From Guillardia theta CCMP2712 (taxonomy: Eukaryota > Cryptophyceae > Pyrenomonadales > Geminigeraceae): 40,289 bases of DNA. The notes under the pieces are model-generated. The model was not told where the DNA came from and did not search any database. It saw only the letters and a program-made list of their open reading frames with translations. The translations under genes and the position numbers were made by a program. Positions 25,063-35,336 of the stretch are shown in pieces. The stretch lies in assembly GCF_000315625.1 (NCBI RefSeq), contig NW_005434611.1, positions 384,235 through 424,523 on the forward strand, read 5' to 3'. Positions within the stretch are counted from its first letter, which is position 1. Every line of letters begins with the position of its first letter.

Positions 25063-26165
25063 AGTGCTGGTTCTTTTCGGGCTTGTGTTTTGTGTGTCTC
25101 GCTGTGCGCTGTGTGCCAGGAGGTTTAGCTTGTTCCTGCTTTGTTTTGCTTGAGGCACTTTTTACCTTCCTGGCACCAACACCCTGATCTCTCGCAGCTG
25201 AAGAAGAGCCTTAAGCGCCGTCTCAAGACTCAGCTTCTTCACTGACAGTGGTCAGTCGGATGCCTCCGGGTATCGCGTCTAAGGGGGTTTCATTTCGGAC
25301 GTCCCCTCCTGCTGCTCAGCTGTTACCCCTCCTACAGACTGTTGCTTGACCCTCCCTGCTTGTCTGCGCGGCTTCGCGCGTACTACGGTAGGCTGGCTGT
25401 GCCGGATCTGCCAGCCTCGGCGTGCTGGTTACTTTTGGTCTTGTTTTGTGTGTGTGTTTGTGCAGCTTCTCGCTGTGCGCTGTGTGCATGCAGGTTTAGC
25501 TTGTTCCTGCTTGTTTTGCTTGAGGCACTTTTTACCTTCTGCGAGTAAACATTCCGATTCGAGTCACTTTAAGGTCGTGACTGTCGGGATTACACTTGGA
25601 GGCCTGCCCATCGGCACCTACTGAGGTTTGCTCGCAGAAGGTAAAAAGTGTCTTTTTTAAGCAGAAGAAAGCAGCACCGATGGTTTTCATGCCAGTCAAC
25701 TCCGAGCGGAGGTCTCCACTCTCAACGAAGAGCTCTCGGCACTGCGGCACTGTTTACCGTCTTATGCGAGTAAAACTCAGATAGGCCCGCGCTTCATCTG
25801 GTATCTGGCGGACATCATCGCTCACGGCGCTCGTTGCCTCACTTCGTTCCTGATGATGGACCTGCTGCTGAGGTCTTGGCTCGCAAACCGCGGCACGGCC
25901 ACCTAAGTGTGTGCTCTATGCCTGACGGTTTTGCTTGTTGCTGCTTTCTTCTGCTTGAGGCACTTTCAAGCCTTCTGCCAGTAAATCTTCCTGCTTGCGT
26001 AAAACTCTTGCGACTCCATGCAGCTGACGCTAGAGGCGCTCCAGGGCAGTGCTGAGTTTTACTCGCATAAGGTAAAAAGTGCCGTCTGGTGCGAGGCGCA
26101 TGACTCCCTTGCGCGCGCAAGCGCTCCGAGGCTCGAGCCAGAGGACATCTGAGTTTTACTCGCAC
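25063..26165 (+). pseudogene. Degenerate plus-strand retroelement copy broken by tail insertions
   Basis: A plus tail (25063-25168) runs into 75 bp of RT coding sequence, then C-terminal codons. From about 25560 a second, more diverged copy supplies successive pieces: GITLGGLPIG near 25590-25615, the following RT block at 25679-25745, the segment FIWYLADIIA at 25795-25820, and part of the acidic region to 26150. Between these pieces sit tail fragments of the GCGAGTAAAACTCA type. One is bounded by GCACC at 25614-25618 and 25674-25678. All frames are broken. Confidence 0.75.
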
Positions 26166-26569
26166 ATGATAAGTTAGAAAAAGCTTCAATCCTGCGGCGG
26201 GCCGGGAAGCCACCGTGATACCGGCACAGCAGGGGACCCGGTCGGACGTCCGAGCGTGTGACGCCCTCCCGGCGAGTCTGGACATCATGACATGAGAAGC
26301 ACAGCAACATCCGATCATGATCGGATAAGGAGAGGCGACGGCGTCGGCTGCAAGCAAGACATATGGGAAACTCAGAGTTTTACTCGCATAAGGTAGAAAG
26401 TGCCTAAAGCAGAAGAAAGCAGCAACAAGCAGCAACAAAAGGGGCCCGGCGCGGGCGTTTGCAACACAGCAAACGTCACGGCGTGCCAAAAAAAAAAAAG
26501 CGGCGCAAACACACAATACACAGAGTCTGAACGACTACAACATGCACATGAGTCACTGTGGAGCACTTT
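26166..26569. other. Unassigned sequence with a further reversed tail fragment
   Basis: Contains a reversed tail fragment at about 26373-26435 (TTTTACTCGCATAAGG then GTGCC...AAGCAG) and a 12-A run near 26490. The rest is not matched to other parts of the window by eye. No supported gene. Confidence 0.4.
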
Positions 26570-26680
26570 GACGCCACTGAATAACTTAACTGTCACTCAA
26601 GGGCGTCATGTACTACGCGATCCTCAGTGCCACTGAGTACGGTCCCGGCGGGCCGGGCCCGGGCCGGGGTTCAACGTTTC
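26570..26680. repeat. GC-rich CCGGGCC repeat, right edge of the retroelement mosaic
   Basis: Contains ATAACTTAACTGTCACTCAAGG, then CCTCAGTGCCACTGAGTACG and GGCGGGCCGGGCCCGGGCC. Both the CACT(C/G)AGT motif and the GGCCCGG core recur at 33520-33890 and 39635-40135, and the TTAACT...ACTCAA theme recurs at 12310-12325. It lies just outside the last recognisable retroelement fragment. Confidence 0.45.
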
Positions 26681-27531
26681 TTGGCTTAGGATGGGAGGGC
26701 CTGCTGGGCTCAGAATGGTCTGGAGGGGGGTGGGGTACCCCCTAATACCTCTCGGGCCTTATCTTCAGTTGGGATTTGGGGTAGGGTGGGGTAGGTTGCA
26801 TAAAAGGACCCTCATACCCCCTGGAAATCCTTGCAATGTGTGACTTGTAAGGGGGTGGGTCTTGTTGATTCAAATATTGTCCTAGTGACATTGCCTTGTT
26901 ACCACCCGTTTTGTGTGTTTGTGTGTACCCCTTCTCTTGTGCGCCGTTTGTCTCTGCACCCCTACTTGACAGCAGCAACACATAGAGATACAGACGGTGG
27001 GGGTACTCACCCCAAACCCTCGACCACCCCACCTCCATGGGGTACTACGGTGAAGTTGGTGCCTTCTTCCTTTTCTTCTATGCGTTGCTCCTTCTCCTTC
27101 CTCCACTGCGTCCCCCCAGCCCGGACTTGACTCCTCCTCCTCCTCCTCCTCCTCCTCCTCCTCCTCCTCCTCCTCCTCCTCCTCCTCCTCCTCCTCCTCC
27201 TGTCTCCTCCTGTCTCTTCCTCCTCCTCCTCCTTCTGCTGCTGCTGTGCCTCCTGTCTCCTCCTGTCTCCTCCTGTCTCCTCCTGTCTCCTCCTCCTGTC
27301 TCCTCCTTCTCCTCCTCCTTCTGCTGCTGCTGTGCCTCCTGTCTCCTCCTGTGCCTCCTGCCTCCTACCCTTGTCCTCTCGGCTCTTCCTCTGATCTCTC
27401 TACGTGTAGGGATTATTCAACCTGTAGTCGTAGTTTTCTCTCCGTCAAAGTTCGCATCCTCTCCCCTCGTCGTGTTGGACAATCCTCAACGCGCTTGCTG
27501 ACAGCACTGTGCGAGCAAGACTGAACCCCTA
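26681..27531. other. Intergenic: GGGGTA-rich stretch and CCT/CTG microsatellite
   Basis: 26720-27060 is rich in GGGGTA/TACCCC without clear coding potential. 27127-27200 is a CCT array followed by CTCCTGT repeats to about 27370. Between 27400 and 27531 are candidate acceptors, including CCCCTAG immediately before the first ATG of the prominin-like gene, so part of this region may be a 5' UTR intron of that gene. Confidence 0.45.
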
Positions 27532-29820
27532 GTGCATGGAGAGGCAAGAGTTGTGAAATACCGGAGCCAGGTTTCAACCATGAGTGTTGGGTCTCTCAGT
27601 GTTCTTTCCGACGGCTTTTCCAGCGCGTTAGCACAACCATTGAAGAAATCATTACCAACACAATCGTTCTATGCGCCAGGATATACCGGAAGCCCTCGAA
27701 AGTTCCTCAACACTTTGATCTATCACTCTTCAGAGCTGTCTTCATGTTCAATACAAGCAAAGCGAGATGGCACCGCCTGCTCGTACATGGCTTTTCTTCT
27801 GCTGATGGTCATGATTGGAGGACTTGTCCCTGTTATCACTACCATCTATTGTTGCGGGTTCTGTATTGGAAGGTTCGGAGGCGAAAGAATGAAATGCTGC
27901 GGATCTGCATGCAAACAACCGAATTGCGGAGGAACGAAACCTTCTACCGAGTATGGAAAGAAGGAGACAAGATGCTGTGTCTTTGCTGTATTCTTCTTGT
28001 TTCTCGTGATTTTAACCACGGCTCTTCTGGGATTCCTAAGCACTTACCAGATGAGCGCAGACGTTCAATCCGTTATTGATGCCATTGACAGCAGTCTGTC
28101 ACTTCCAACCTCGCTTTCGGGTCAGATCAATGCTTCTGTTGTCAACATCAGTTTCAGCCTTGGAGGCAGAGTTGAAGCCGTAAACCAGCAGCTGGTTTTC
28201 TCCAAGCCTCTTTTGTCTTCCAAACAAAGCTTAAAGTCGTCGCTGACGCAACTCAAGAACAACTTCTCTTCCATTCGATCTTACGTGGAGCACTCGGGAC
28301 AATGTTCACTCACGTTCAATTCAAGTTCAGTCACGTATGACAAGACGAGAATGACTTTCGTGTCATCAGACTCAAAGATAGTGATGCCGTTAAGCAATAT
28401 CACCTGTTGCACGTACCAAAGTCAGCACGATTGCCTCTTGCTCACAAGCACACAAGATTGCACATATGGCAACTATACCACAAAGTGTCCATGTTGTTGC
28501 ACATGTCTCGTGCAAGACTATAAGATCGAAGCTGCAATCTCTCGATTGCCCACCGACACTTTCATAGAAGCATTGGATAGCGGGAGCACTATAGACAGCA
28601 GGCAGCTCAACGGCTCAATCATGAATTTCACAACTTTTGTCTCGGGTGCGCTGGATCAATATTCTCAATATTTCGACTTGATAGACTCGTCTCTCAGACC
28701 CGTCAAGGGTACTCTAGGGAATCAAGCTGGAGTGATTGCTGGTTCAGTCTCAATCTGGGCTTTCACAACGATAGCGGCAGCGCTGGCAGTCTGTGGCTTC
28801 TTGTTGTCAAGGTCAAGCTTGTGGTGGACAGCATACACGTGTGGATGGATCAGCAACTTTGTCTTCTTCGTCCTGTTTGGAGTCAGCTCTCTCATCGTCA
28901 TGCCCTTCGGTGACATCTGCCAGGGGTTGCCGTTGACCACTCAAGATCCCGTCCCTTGGCTGGTGACCTTCACGCAAGACTTGAACCCAACAGAGATCAA
29001 CCCCGTCCTCCTGCGGCTGAACCAAGATTGTCTCGTGCGATCAAACCCTAACGGCCAGCTGTGGGAGGTGGTGGGATACGGCAGGGAGAAGATGTATGCT
29101 GCCTTCTCGGGCTACAACTTCACCGGCAGGCTCAAGGACGACTTGAGTCAGCTCAGGTCCAGCTCGAGCCGCGACTACTCCCTGCATACAGGTGACACCG
29201 AGTCCCGCATCGCCGAGCATGGGATGCCGGAGGGCTACATGTCGGGGCTCAGCAGCAGCTCAGCTTATGGGACCTACGCTGAGACACTCTCTCAACAGTG
29301 GAACGAGACGCTAGCGTCGATGAAGAGCTTTCAACGATCTCAGGAGGCCTGGGAGCAGCAGGTGCAGGAAGCGCAGACGAAGCTCAAGGGTGCGAGCAGC
29401 TCCTTGCAGCTGCTGATCGGTTTCGTCGTAGACTCCTTGTCTGCAAGTGGCAATTGCACGATGATGAACAAGGCGTACATGGATGTACGAGAGCCGATTT
29501 GCGACAGGCTGTCCAAGTCGCTCGACTCCATGTGGGTGCTCTTCTTCATCATCGCGCTCGAGTGGTACCCGATGTTCATCATCATCTGCCGGGGTGTGAA
29601 GCACTCGCAACAGCGACGAGGCGTGAGCAAAGTCGATCCGAGCACGCAGTTCATTCCATCGGACATCACAGGGGTAAAGGAAGAAACTAGCAAAGGAGAC
29701 GAAGACGGGACCAAAGAGTCTCTGCAGGTAGTGACTGAAGAAGCCCCTCGCAAGAAGAAGAAGAAGAAATCGAAAGAAGATGGCGACGAGGCGATGGCAC
29801 GCAAGAGAGCCGCCAAGTGA
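27532..29820 (+). CDS. Prominin-like five-span membrane glycoprotein
   Basis: A 762-codon uninterrupted frame. A second ATG at 27580 (residue 17) has the better context (ACCATGA). Predicted membrane spans: about 84-110, 148-172, 399-424, 434-460 and 667-688. Spans 1 and 2 are separated by a short Cys-rich cytosolic loop (CCGFC...CC...C...CGG). The loops 173-398 and 461-666 are large, with several N-x-S/T sites and Cys clusters (KCPCCCTC). The tail (689-762) is charged and ends Lys-rich. Five spans, a Cys-rich first loop and two glycosylated ectodomains are the prominin/CD133 layout, whose members organise membrane protrusions and bind sterol. The assignment rests on topology and Cys pattern, not on a search. 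Being intronless is unusual among its neighbours. It converges on the oxygenase gene with 73 bp between stops. Confidence 0.7.
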   Translation: MHGEARVVKYRSQVSTMSVGSLSVLSDGFSSALAQPLKKSLPTQSFYAPGYTGSPRKFLNTLIYHSSELSSCSIQAKRDGTACSYMAFLLLMVMIGGLVPVITTIYCCGFCIGRFGGERMKCCGSACKQPNCGGTKPSTEYGKKETRCCVFAVFFLFLVILTTALLGFLSTYQMSADVQSVIDAIDSSLSLPTSLSGQINASVVNISFSLGGRVEAVNQQLVFSKPLLSSKQSLKSSLTQLKNNFSSIRSYVEHSGQCSLTFNSSSVTYDKTRMTFVSSDSKIVMPLSNITCCTYQSQHDCLLLTSTQDCTYGNYTTKCPCCCTCLVQDYKIEAAISRLPTDTFIEALDSGSTIDSRQLNGSIMNFTTFVSGALDQYSQYFDLIDSSLRPVKGTLGNQAGVIAGSVSIWAFTTIAAALAVCGFLLSRSSLWWTAYTCGWISNFVFFVLFGVSSLIVMPFGDICQGLPLTTQDPVPWLVTFTQDLNPTEINPVLLRLNQDCLVRSNPNGQLWEVVGYGREKMYAAFSGYNFTGRLKDDLSQLRSSSSRDYSLHTGDTESRIAEHGMPEGYMSGLSSSSAYGTYAETLSQQWNETLASMKSFQRSQEAWEQQVQEAQTKLKGASSSLQLLIGFVVDSLSASGNCTMMNKAYMDVREPICDRLSKSLDSMWVLFFIIALEWYPMFIIICRGVKHSQQRRGVSKVDPSTQFIPSDITGVKEETSKGDEDGTKESLQVVTEEAPRKKKKKKSKEDGDEAMARKRAAK

Positions 29821-29893
29821 GTGTGAGGGTCAGAGGTGGTTATGACTCAATGTGAAGCTTGTTGTATTGTATCCTTCCTTGACATTGGCTCTC

Positions 29894-32800
29894 CTACTGT
29901 GCGTTGCATCCCGACATGTTGGTTGCCCGCCAGGCAAAGATGAGCTGCATGACCTGCTTCCTCGTCAACTCTGCCTCTGCCTCTGCCCCCTCTCCTCTCA
30001 TTTGCCTCCTCTCCTCTCCTCTCCACAGCCCCCCCCCCCCCGCCATTCCCCATCCTTTCTCGCTCCTCTACTCCTCTCCCCCCCTTTCTCTTCCACTTTT
30101 CCCTCACCTGGTATTGGTCCGGCATTTTGTCCCTCCAGTGTACGACTTCGGTTCCCCTGCATGCCCGTCATCTCGCGTCTCCTCGCCCTCATCAGCCGCA
30201 TCGCGTCTCCTCGCCCTCACCGGTACAGTACGCCATCGTTGTTCCGCATCGACACGCCTCGCAACTCTTTGGTTCGCGGCGCCTCCAGCATAAGCGGCCA
30301 CTCGCCGTCAGCCGGGGTGAGATCGAGCTGCGGCGAGTGAGGGAGCAACAGAGAGGCGAGGAGCGGGAGTAGAAGACCAAACGCGGAACAAGAAGAGGAG
30401 GGGAGGAGGGGAGGGGGGGGAGGATGGTAGGGGGGGAGGAGGAGAAGAGGAGAGGAGGGGACTGGGGGCAGGGGAGGGCAGGGAGGGGAGGAGGAAGGGG
30501 GGGGATTGTCCTTGCCTGCATTGTGAGGGAAATCTCGTTCTCCGGCACATCCAGATGCGGCCAGATGTGACCGCCTGAGACGTAGTGGACGGGAAACGCG
30601 TAGGTGGGGACGATGTTCTCTCCGGTGATGCGCTGGACGAGGTCGGAGAGCTGGAGGTTGACGAGGTTGGCGATCGGCGCCTCCTCGAACTCCCAGCGCC
30701 GCGTCTTCTCTGCAAACCTGATCTTATACCTCGTCTCGATGATCCTCCGGTAGTAGCGCTGCAGCACCCGCACCGTCGCTTGCGGAAGAATATCCGCTAG
30801 GGCGACGTACCTGCCGGGCGGGTGAGGAGAGTTGAGTGAGTGAAGCGCCGGGAGGGATGAGGGGAGGAGGGTGAAGGGAGGGGAGGGGGGCAGGGAGGAG
30901 GCGGCGACCTCTCGTCTCTCATCTTCTTGAGGAGGGAGGGGGCGTAGGCCCTTTGCCAGGTCTCCTCCTCGAAGAAGCGGCAGAGGCCCATGGCAGACTC
31001 GTCAGCTGAGACTCCTTGAAGACTCAGAAGCTCCTTCACCCTCCTGCAGATCTTCTCGTTGACCTCCTCCCCCCTCCCCCCCTTCAGCTCTCCCGTCCGA
31101 TGCAGCACAAACTGAAGCTGAATCAGCGCCTCCCAGTTGTCCGGCTGCAGCTGCTCTGCTAGTCAGCCTTGGCTAGAGAAGGAGGACGTGGGAGGAAGAG
31201 GAGGAGAAGAGGGAAGGAGAGCTGCGAGAGAGAAAAGCAGGAAGAGAAGAGGCAGAGACTGGGACCTTGAGGGTTTTCTCGAGGGCCTTGGATGCGCACT
31301 TGAATCGTCCTTGTCCTATGTAGATCTTCGCCAGCAAGTTGAAGCCGCTCGTCATGGAGGGGTCCAGCTTCACTGCCTTCCTGATCGACCTCGTCGCGTT
31401 GCTCGCGAGTCGGTTCCCGCAGAGCAAGTGACCATGGAGGAGGTAGAGGTGAGCAGTGCTCTGATGCAGCCGTGAGAGGTGCGGGAAGCAGCAAAGACAA
31501 ACGACCTGAGGGACTGGATGAGGGCAGCGCGTGCCCTTCTGGCTCTCCCAATCCTCACAGAAGGACCTCTGGAGAGCATCGTAATCCCCCTGCAGGTTAT
31601 CATCCCATCCCTCCTCCTCCTCCTCCTCCTCCTCCTCCTCCCCGTCCACCACCCTAGATTTCTCGTGATCCGCTGTCCTTCCATGAGACGTTTCCTCGTG
31701 CCTTGAAGTAGCTTGATGTCTCAGCTGCGGCTGCTCCTCAGGCTTTTTCTTCCCATTGGCGGCGATTCTTCGCTCCTTCACGCGAGACTTGACGAGCTCG
31801 AAGAACTCTCCGAGCTCCTCGGGGTCGAAGCTCGAGATGGAGGAGGCAACCAGGAGGACGCTGCTGCGGTCACCCAGCACTTGGATCCTTCCTTCCGTAC
31901 TGCTCGTTACCGTCTTGATGTCCGCCAGCTTCACTGACACTGCGATCCCTCCGACGCGGCAGGAGAAGAGCGACTTGCTACCGACCGCCATCGCCCCATC
32001 CTTCCCGACGATCAACCTCTCCAGCTTCTCCTTCATCGCTTCCAACAGCTTCGCTACTTCCCTCGTTTTCCTCACTCCTTTCGGCAGTTCTGGCTTTACA
32101 GGCTGACTCTCCTCCTCCTCCCCATCAACTGACCTCATAGCTTCGCGCGTCGCTCTCTCTGCTCTTCTCGTCTGCCCATCGGCCTCGCTATCCTCCCCTC
32201 CGCTTGCTCTTCCTCTGGCTTCCTCGAGCTTCACCTCACTCTTGCCTCTCCCTCCCTCTTCAGCTTTCATCCACGCGAAACTGCTCCCTGCCCCTGCCCC
32301 TCCTCCTGCTGCCCCTGCCCCTGCCCCTGCCCCTGCCCCTGCCCCTGCCCCTGCTCCTGCCCCTCCTGCTCCTGCTCCTCCTCCTCGGATAATCTTAAGG
32401 TAGTCATATATGACCGAGTTGGCTGCTTGGTGACTTTTCTGCGGCTTGTCGTCAGACTGGCAGCTGGCGATGGGGGAGGAACGACCTGGAGAGCATCGCG
32501 AGCTTCGCGGAGGGACAGGGAAAGACGCTCGAGCTCGACGCTTTTCTGTTGCGTTTCCTGGGAAAAGATCACAACCAACCTCGTTCTCCTTCTTCTCAGT
32601 CGTAGTGCCCCCCCCCCTTCGGCTCTCCCCGCCCCCTCCTCCACTTGCCTCCATTAACATCGCTCTGTCGCGCTGAAGCTGAGCAGTAGTCTTGCGAGAT
32701 TCCGAGAGCTTCCTTTCACTTTCCGCTGCGATACTTGAAGAGCATGAGGAGAAGGTGAGAGAAGCAGTACGAGACTACCTCGTCGCAGAAGCTAGTTTGC

Positions 32801-33008
32801 TTCGAAGCATTTCAATCTCCTTCCGCAGCTCTTCGCTCTCCGAGCAGCTCTCTGATCTCCTTGCATGCGACCCATCACGTCCATGCGAAGAGCCGTCGTT
32901 TCCTCTTGCTGGCTCCTCCTGTCGAGCTTCATCGATCGACTGAAAGATTCCCCACTTGTCGTCAAGAGCACCTACAGACAGCAACAAGACTGCCAACATG
33001 ATTATCAT
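29894..33008 (-). CDS. Secretory-pathway TPR protein with Fe(II)/2-oxoglutarate oxygenase domain
   Basis: Exons complement(29894..29944, 30108..30156, 30221..30327, 30516..30810, 30909..31144, 31266..31460, 31506..32733, 32779..33008), in phase, 796 residues. ATG at 33008 starts a signal peptide (MIIMLAVLLLSVGA). Then come a coiled coil, a Gly/Ala repeat (GAGAG), a middle domain of unknown type (about residues 230-330), an acidic Glu run, TPR helices (FNLLAKIYIGQGRFKCASKAL) and a C-terminal dioxygenase: HLD of the HxD metal pair in GGHIWPHLDVPENEISLT, and a distal His in VVHWRDKMP followed by a basic residue. It is probably a prolyl- or related hydroxylase of the ER or Golgi; the substrate is unknown. 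One intron (30328-30515) has the donor CAG|GCAAGG. Two exon phases depend on this GC donor. Confidence 0.78.
32282..32392 (-). repeat. Coding hexamer repeat (Gly-Ala)n in the oxygenase gene
   Basis: On the sense strand GGGGCA and close variants are repeated about 15 times and encode alternating Gly and Ala between the N-terminal region and the middle domain. The array keeps the frame, so length changes by whole units would be tolerated. A disordered linker is likely. Confidence 0.75.
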
Positions 33009-33022
33009 TAGCAACAAACCCT

Positions 33023-33056
<34 letters not shown>

Positions 33057-33256
33057 ACCTGCCTGCCTGCCTGCCTTAACACGCTAAAGACAGAGTCCAC
33101 GGCAATTCAACAACTGTTCAGAAATAACTTCGTGCACGTTCCATCTGCTAATCTCAATTTCCTCCTCCTGGCTGGGCTTTCCTGCTGCTTTTCCTGCCAG
33201 ACGTTGCTTCCCATACCCCCCTCGAAAACCCCAACTCATCCACCAACCCATCCTCC

Positions 33257-33322
<66 letters not shown>

Positions 33323-33519
33323 TTCGTCCTCGTCCTCGTCCTCGTCCTCCTTACCGAGGCTTGTCGCGACTAGCAGGATCGCCTGTACCCGCGCCATGAC
33401 CCAAACCGCCCCAACCCTACCTCGTCGTTCGATCCTGGCTAATACCTACCTACACATTTACCATTGAAACTTGGTAAGAAGAGGGGTAGTAACTCCACGC
33501 CACATCGCCCCACCCACTG
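33009..33519. repeat. 5' flank of the oxygenase gene with GCCT and GTCCTC arrays
   Basis: A GCCT tetranucleotide array (33024-33076, about 12 units with one CTAC variant) lies 16 bp upstream of the start codon, probably in the 5' UTR. A GTCCTC hexamer array (33257-33350) follows. A Ser-rich frame across the second array is repeat-driven. No gene seen. Confidence 0.75.
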
Positions 33520-33890
33520 GAATTCTTCCGTGACGAGCTCAACCGAGACTACTAGCTAGTCGAACTCTGGTCAAACGGGAGTCCGATCTGGTCAAACTCT
33601 CTGGTCGCGAGTCGATCCGATCAGCGGCAGTATGAGACGGTTTGGTATGCCATGATGGTCGCTGCCCGGCCGCGGCGGTGCTCGGCCCTGCCTGCCAAGT
33701 GGGCCGCGCGCCGCCGGGCCCCCGACAGGCCCGGGACTGAGGCTCATGATCGGACTCGGGAGTGAGTGCCGCAGCCTGACTCGCCGTCGCTAAGCCTTTG
33801 CGACTCAAATTAATAAAAAATAGTACACACTCAGTGACGTCGTCAGACGGGGCCGGGCCCGGACGGGCCCGGCCAGCCTCTTACCCTCGG
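33520..33890. repeat. GC-rich repeat next to the tRNA gene
   Basis: Contains ATGCCATGATGGTCG, several CCGGGCCC palindromes, and ACACACTCAGTGACG before GGGGCCGGGCCCGGACGG. ATGCCATGATG, CACACTCAGTGAC and the GC-rich core recur in 39635-40135, which supports one repeat family. It ends about 60 bp from the 3' end of the tRNA-Thr gene. Confidence 0.5.
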
Positions 33891-33938
33891 CTTGAAGCCT
33901 GAGGCTCGGATTCGATACGCTCCGAGGCTGCCCAAGTC

Positions 33939-34023
33939 AAAAAGGAAGCTGCCTCTAGCGGGGCTCGAACACGCGACCTCACGCTTACTAAGCGTGCGCT
34001 CTGACCAACTGAGCTATAGAGGC
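33939..34023 (-). tRNA. tRNA-Thr(AGT): tRNA-Thr (anticodon AGU) with Pol III terminator
   Basis: The mature part is 33951-34023 (73 nt, minus strand). Acceptor stem GCCTCTA pairs perfectly with TAGAGGC. D arm is GCTC/GAGC around AGTTGGTCA. Anticodon arm is CACGC/GCGTG with loop TTAGTAA, giving anticodon AGT. T arm is GCGTG/CCCGC with loop TTCGAGC and the discriminator is A. A run of five T on the sense strand (33939-33943) forms a terminator 7 nt downstream. No intron; CCA is not encoded. One U-C mismatch in the T stem is the only defect, so a functional gene is likely but a young pseudogene is possible. Confidence 0.88.
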
Positions 34024-35336
34024 GATACACGTGTTAAGCATACTAGCCTTTATGTACTGAGAACATGGAGGTTGACTTGCTTGTCCTTGATCTTGATCTT
34101 GATCTTGATCGTCATGGCCATCATCACAACCATTGTTGTTCTTGTTGTCCTCAGTCGTCGTTGCCGTTGTTAATATCTGCTGCTACTGCTGCTCGTGCTT
34201 GTTCCTGCTGTCTGCTCCTTCCCTCCCCTTTCTCCATCCTGCTCGAGCTACTGTACCAGCCTCTGTTCCGTCTCTTTTCACCCTGTTTGGTTTCGTCTGA
34301 ACTGTGCCGCCGCCGCCAGCAGCAGCAGCAGCAGCAGCGACCGAAAGGGGTATGCGGTCTCCGGACCTAGCCGACAGCCAACCTCCCTGTCACCTTATGA
34401 CTTTTGTCGTTCATTTTTCAGTTTGTCTGATTCATCGACTTTTGCCCGAACCTCTCTTCCACCTTCTCTCCGATCTCCACAATCAAGCTACACCCTTCCA
34501 TCCTCCTTTTCTCTTCTCGCTCATTTTCTCTTGTTCGCCATGGCTTGACCCTGCACCATTCTCCTCTCTTCGTGCTCCTTCTACCCTCTCCCTTCTGCTC
34601 GAGTCCCTTTCTCGCCTCTTCTCCTAAATATCTGCCTTGCTGTCTCTGCTGCATCCTTGATGTACGGCACTCTTACCCCATCTGTTCTGGCACTTCCGAT
34701 GGCTACGATGAGACAGCGATCTCAGTTCTTTCTTCCGAAACCGAGAAACATTCTTTATACACCAGCTTTATGCGCCCTCCTGATCATCGCAGCGTCTCAT
34801 GCCGATGGATTCGTATGGCAAAAAAATGTGCCCCGAGTGTCGTGAATGATTGCTCTACAAAGTGGGGGTCAGAAACTTGAGGGTTGACTTGCTTTGTTTA
34901 AGAAAAACTGAAAATTCATTAGAGTCCAATCACATGAATCGCTCACGTAATATGACAACGTAATGAAGACTTGAGATACTTAGTTTGCAGCAACATGAGC
35001 CTCCATACTGCACCATAGAAGAGCTGCGCTGACGAGAACATTTCAGGCAATAAGATCAAAACTTTGAGAATGTTCGGTCAGTGATTCCACTTGTTGCCTC
35101 CTTGACGCAACAGAAACAATAATAGATGCCACAACAGCATGTTTGTACAACTTCAAAGCGCGCACTGGCACGTTCACTAGGATCCCCCGAATCGCGTACT
35201 TGCATTTGCTGTTGCCGCCCCACATAAGAAATATACAAATGATGTTACAGGAACTGGGTTGATGCCCAACCTCACGAGAGAACCAAACATAACAACAGAA
35301 CCCAACTGCCAAAATCCATTCCATGTGTAGCGTTGG
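34024..35336. other. Region without a supported gene
   Basis: 34080-34660 is pyrimidine-rich with a GATCTT array (34084-34110) and a CAG run (34317-34338). A frame from the ATG at 34660 to 34845 encodes about 60 residues with a hydrophobic stretch resembling a signal peptide (ALCALLIIAASHADG), but I find no spliced continuation. 34900-35336 is AT-richer and is probably the 3' side of the CDC14 gene. Confidence 0.4.

Noticed and set aside
34545-34880. Plus-strand frames with a signal-peptide-like stretch
   Set aside because: The hydrophobic stretch is short, the frame ends soon after it, and no downstream exon continues it. Kept only as a remark in the region entry.
35043-35324. 93-residue minus-strand frame after the CDC14 stop
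   Set aside because: It lies immediately 3' of CDC14 in AT-rich sequence and looks like its 3' UTR; no family resemblance.
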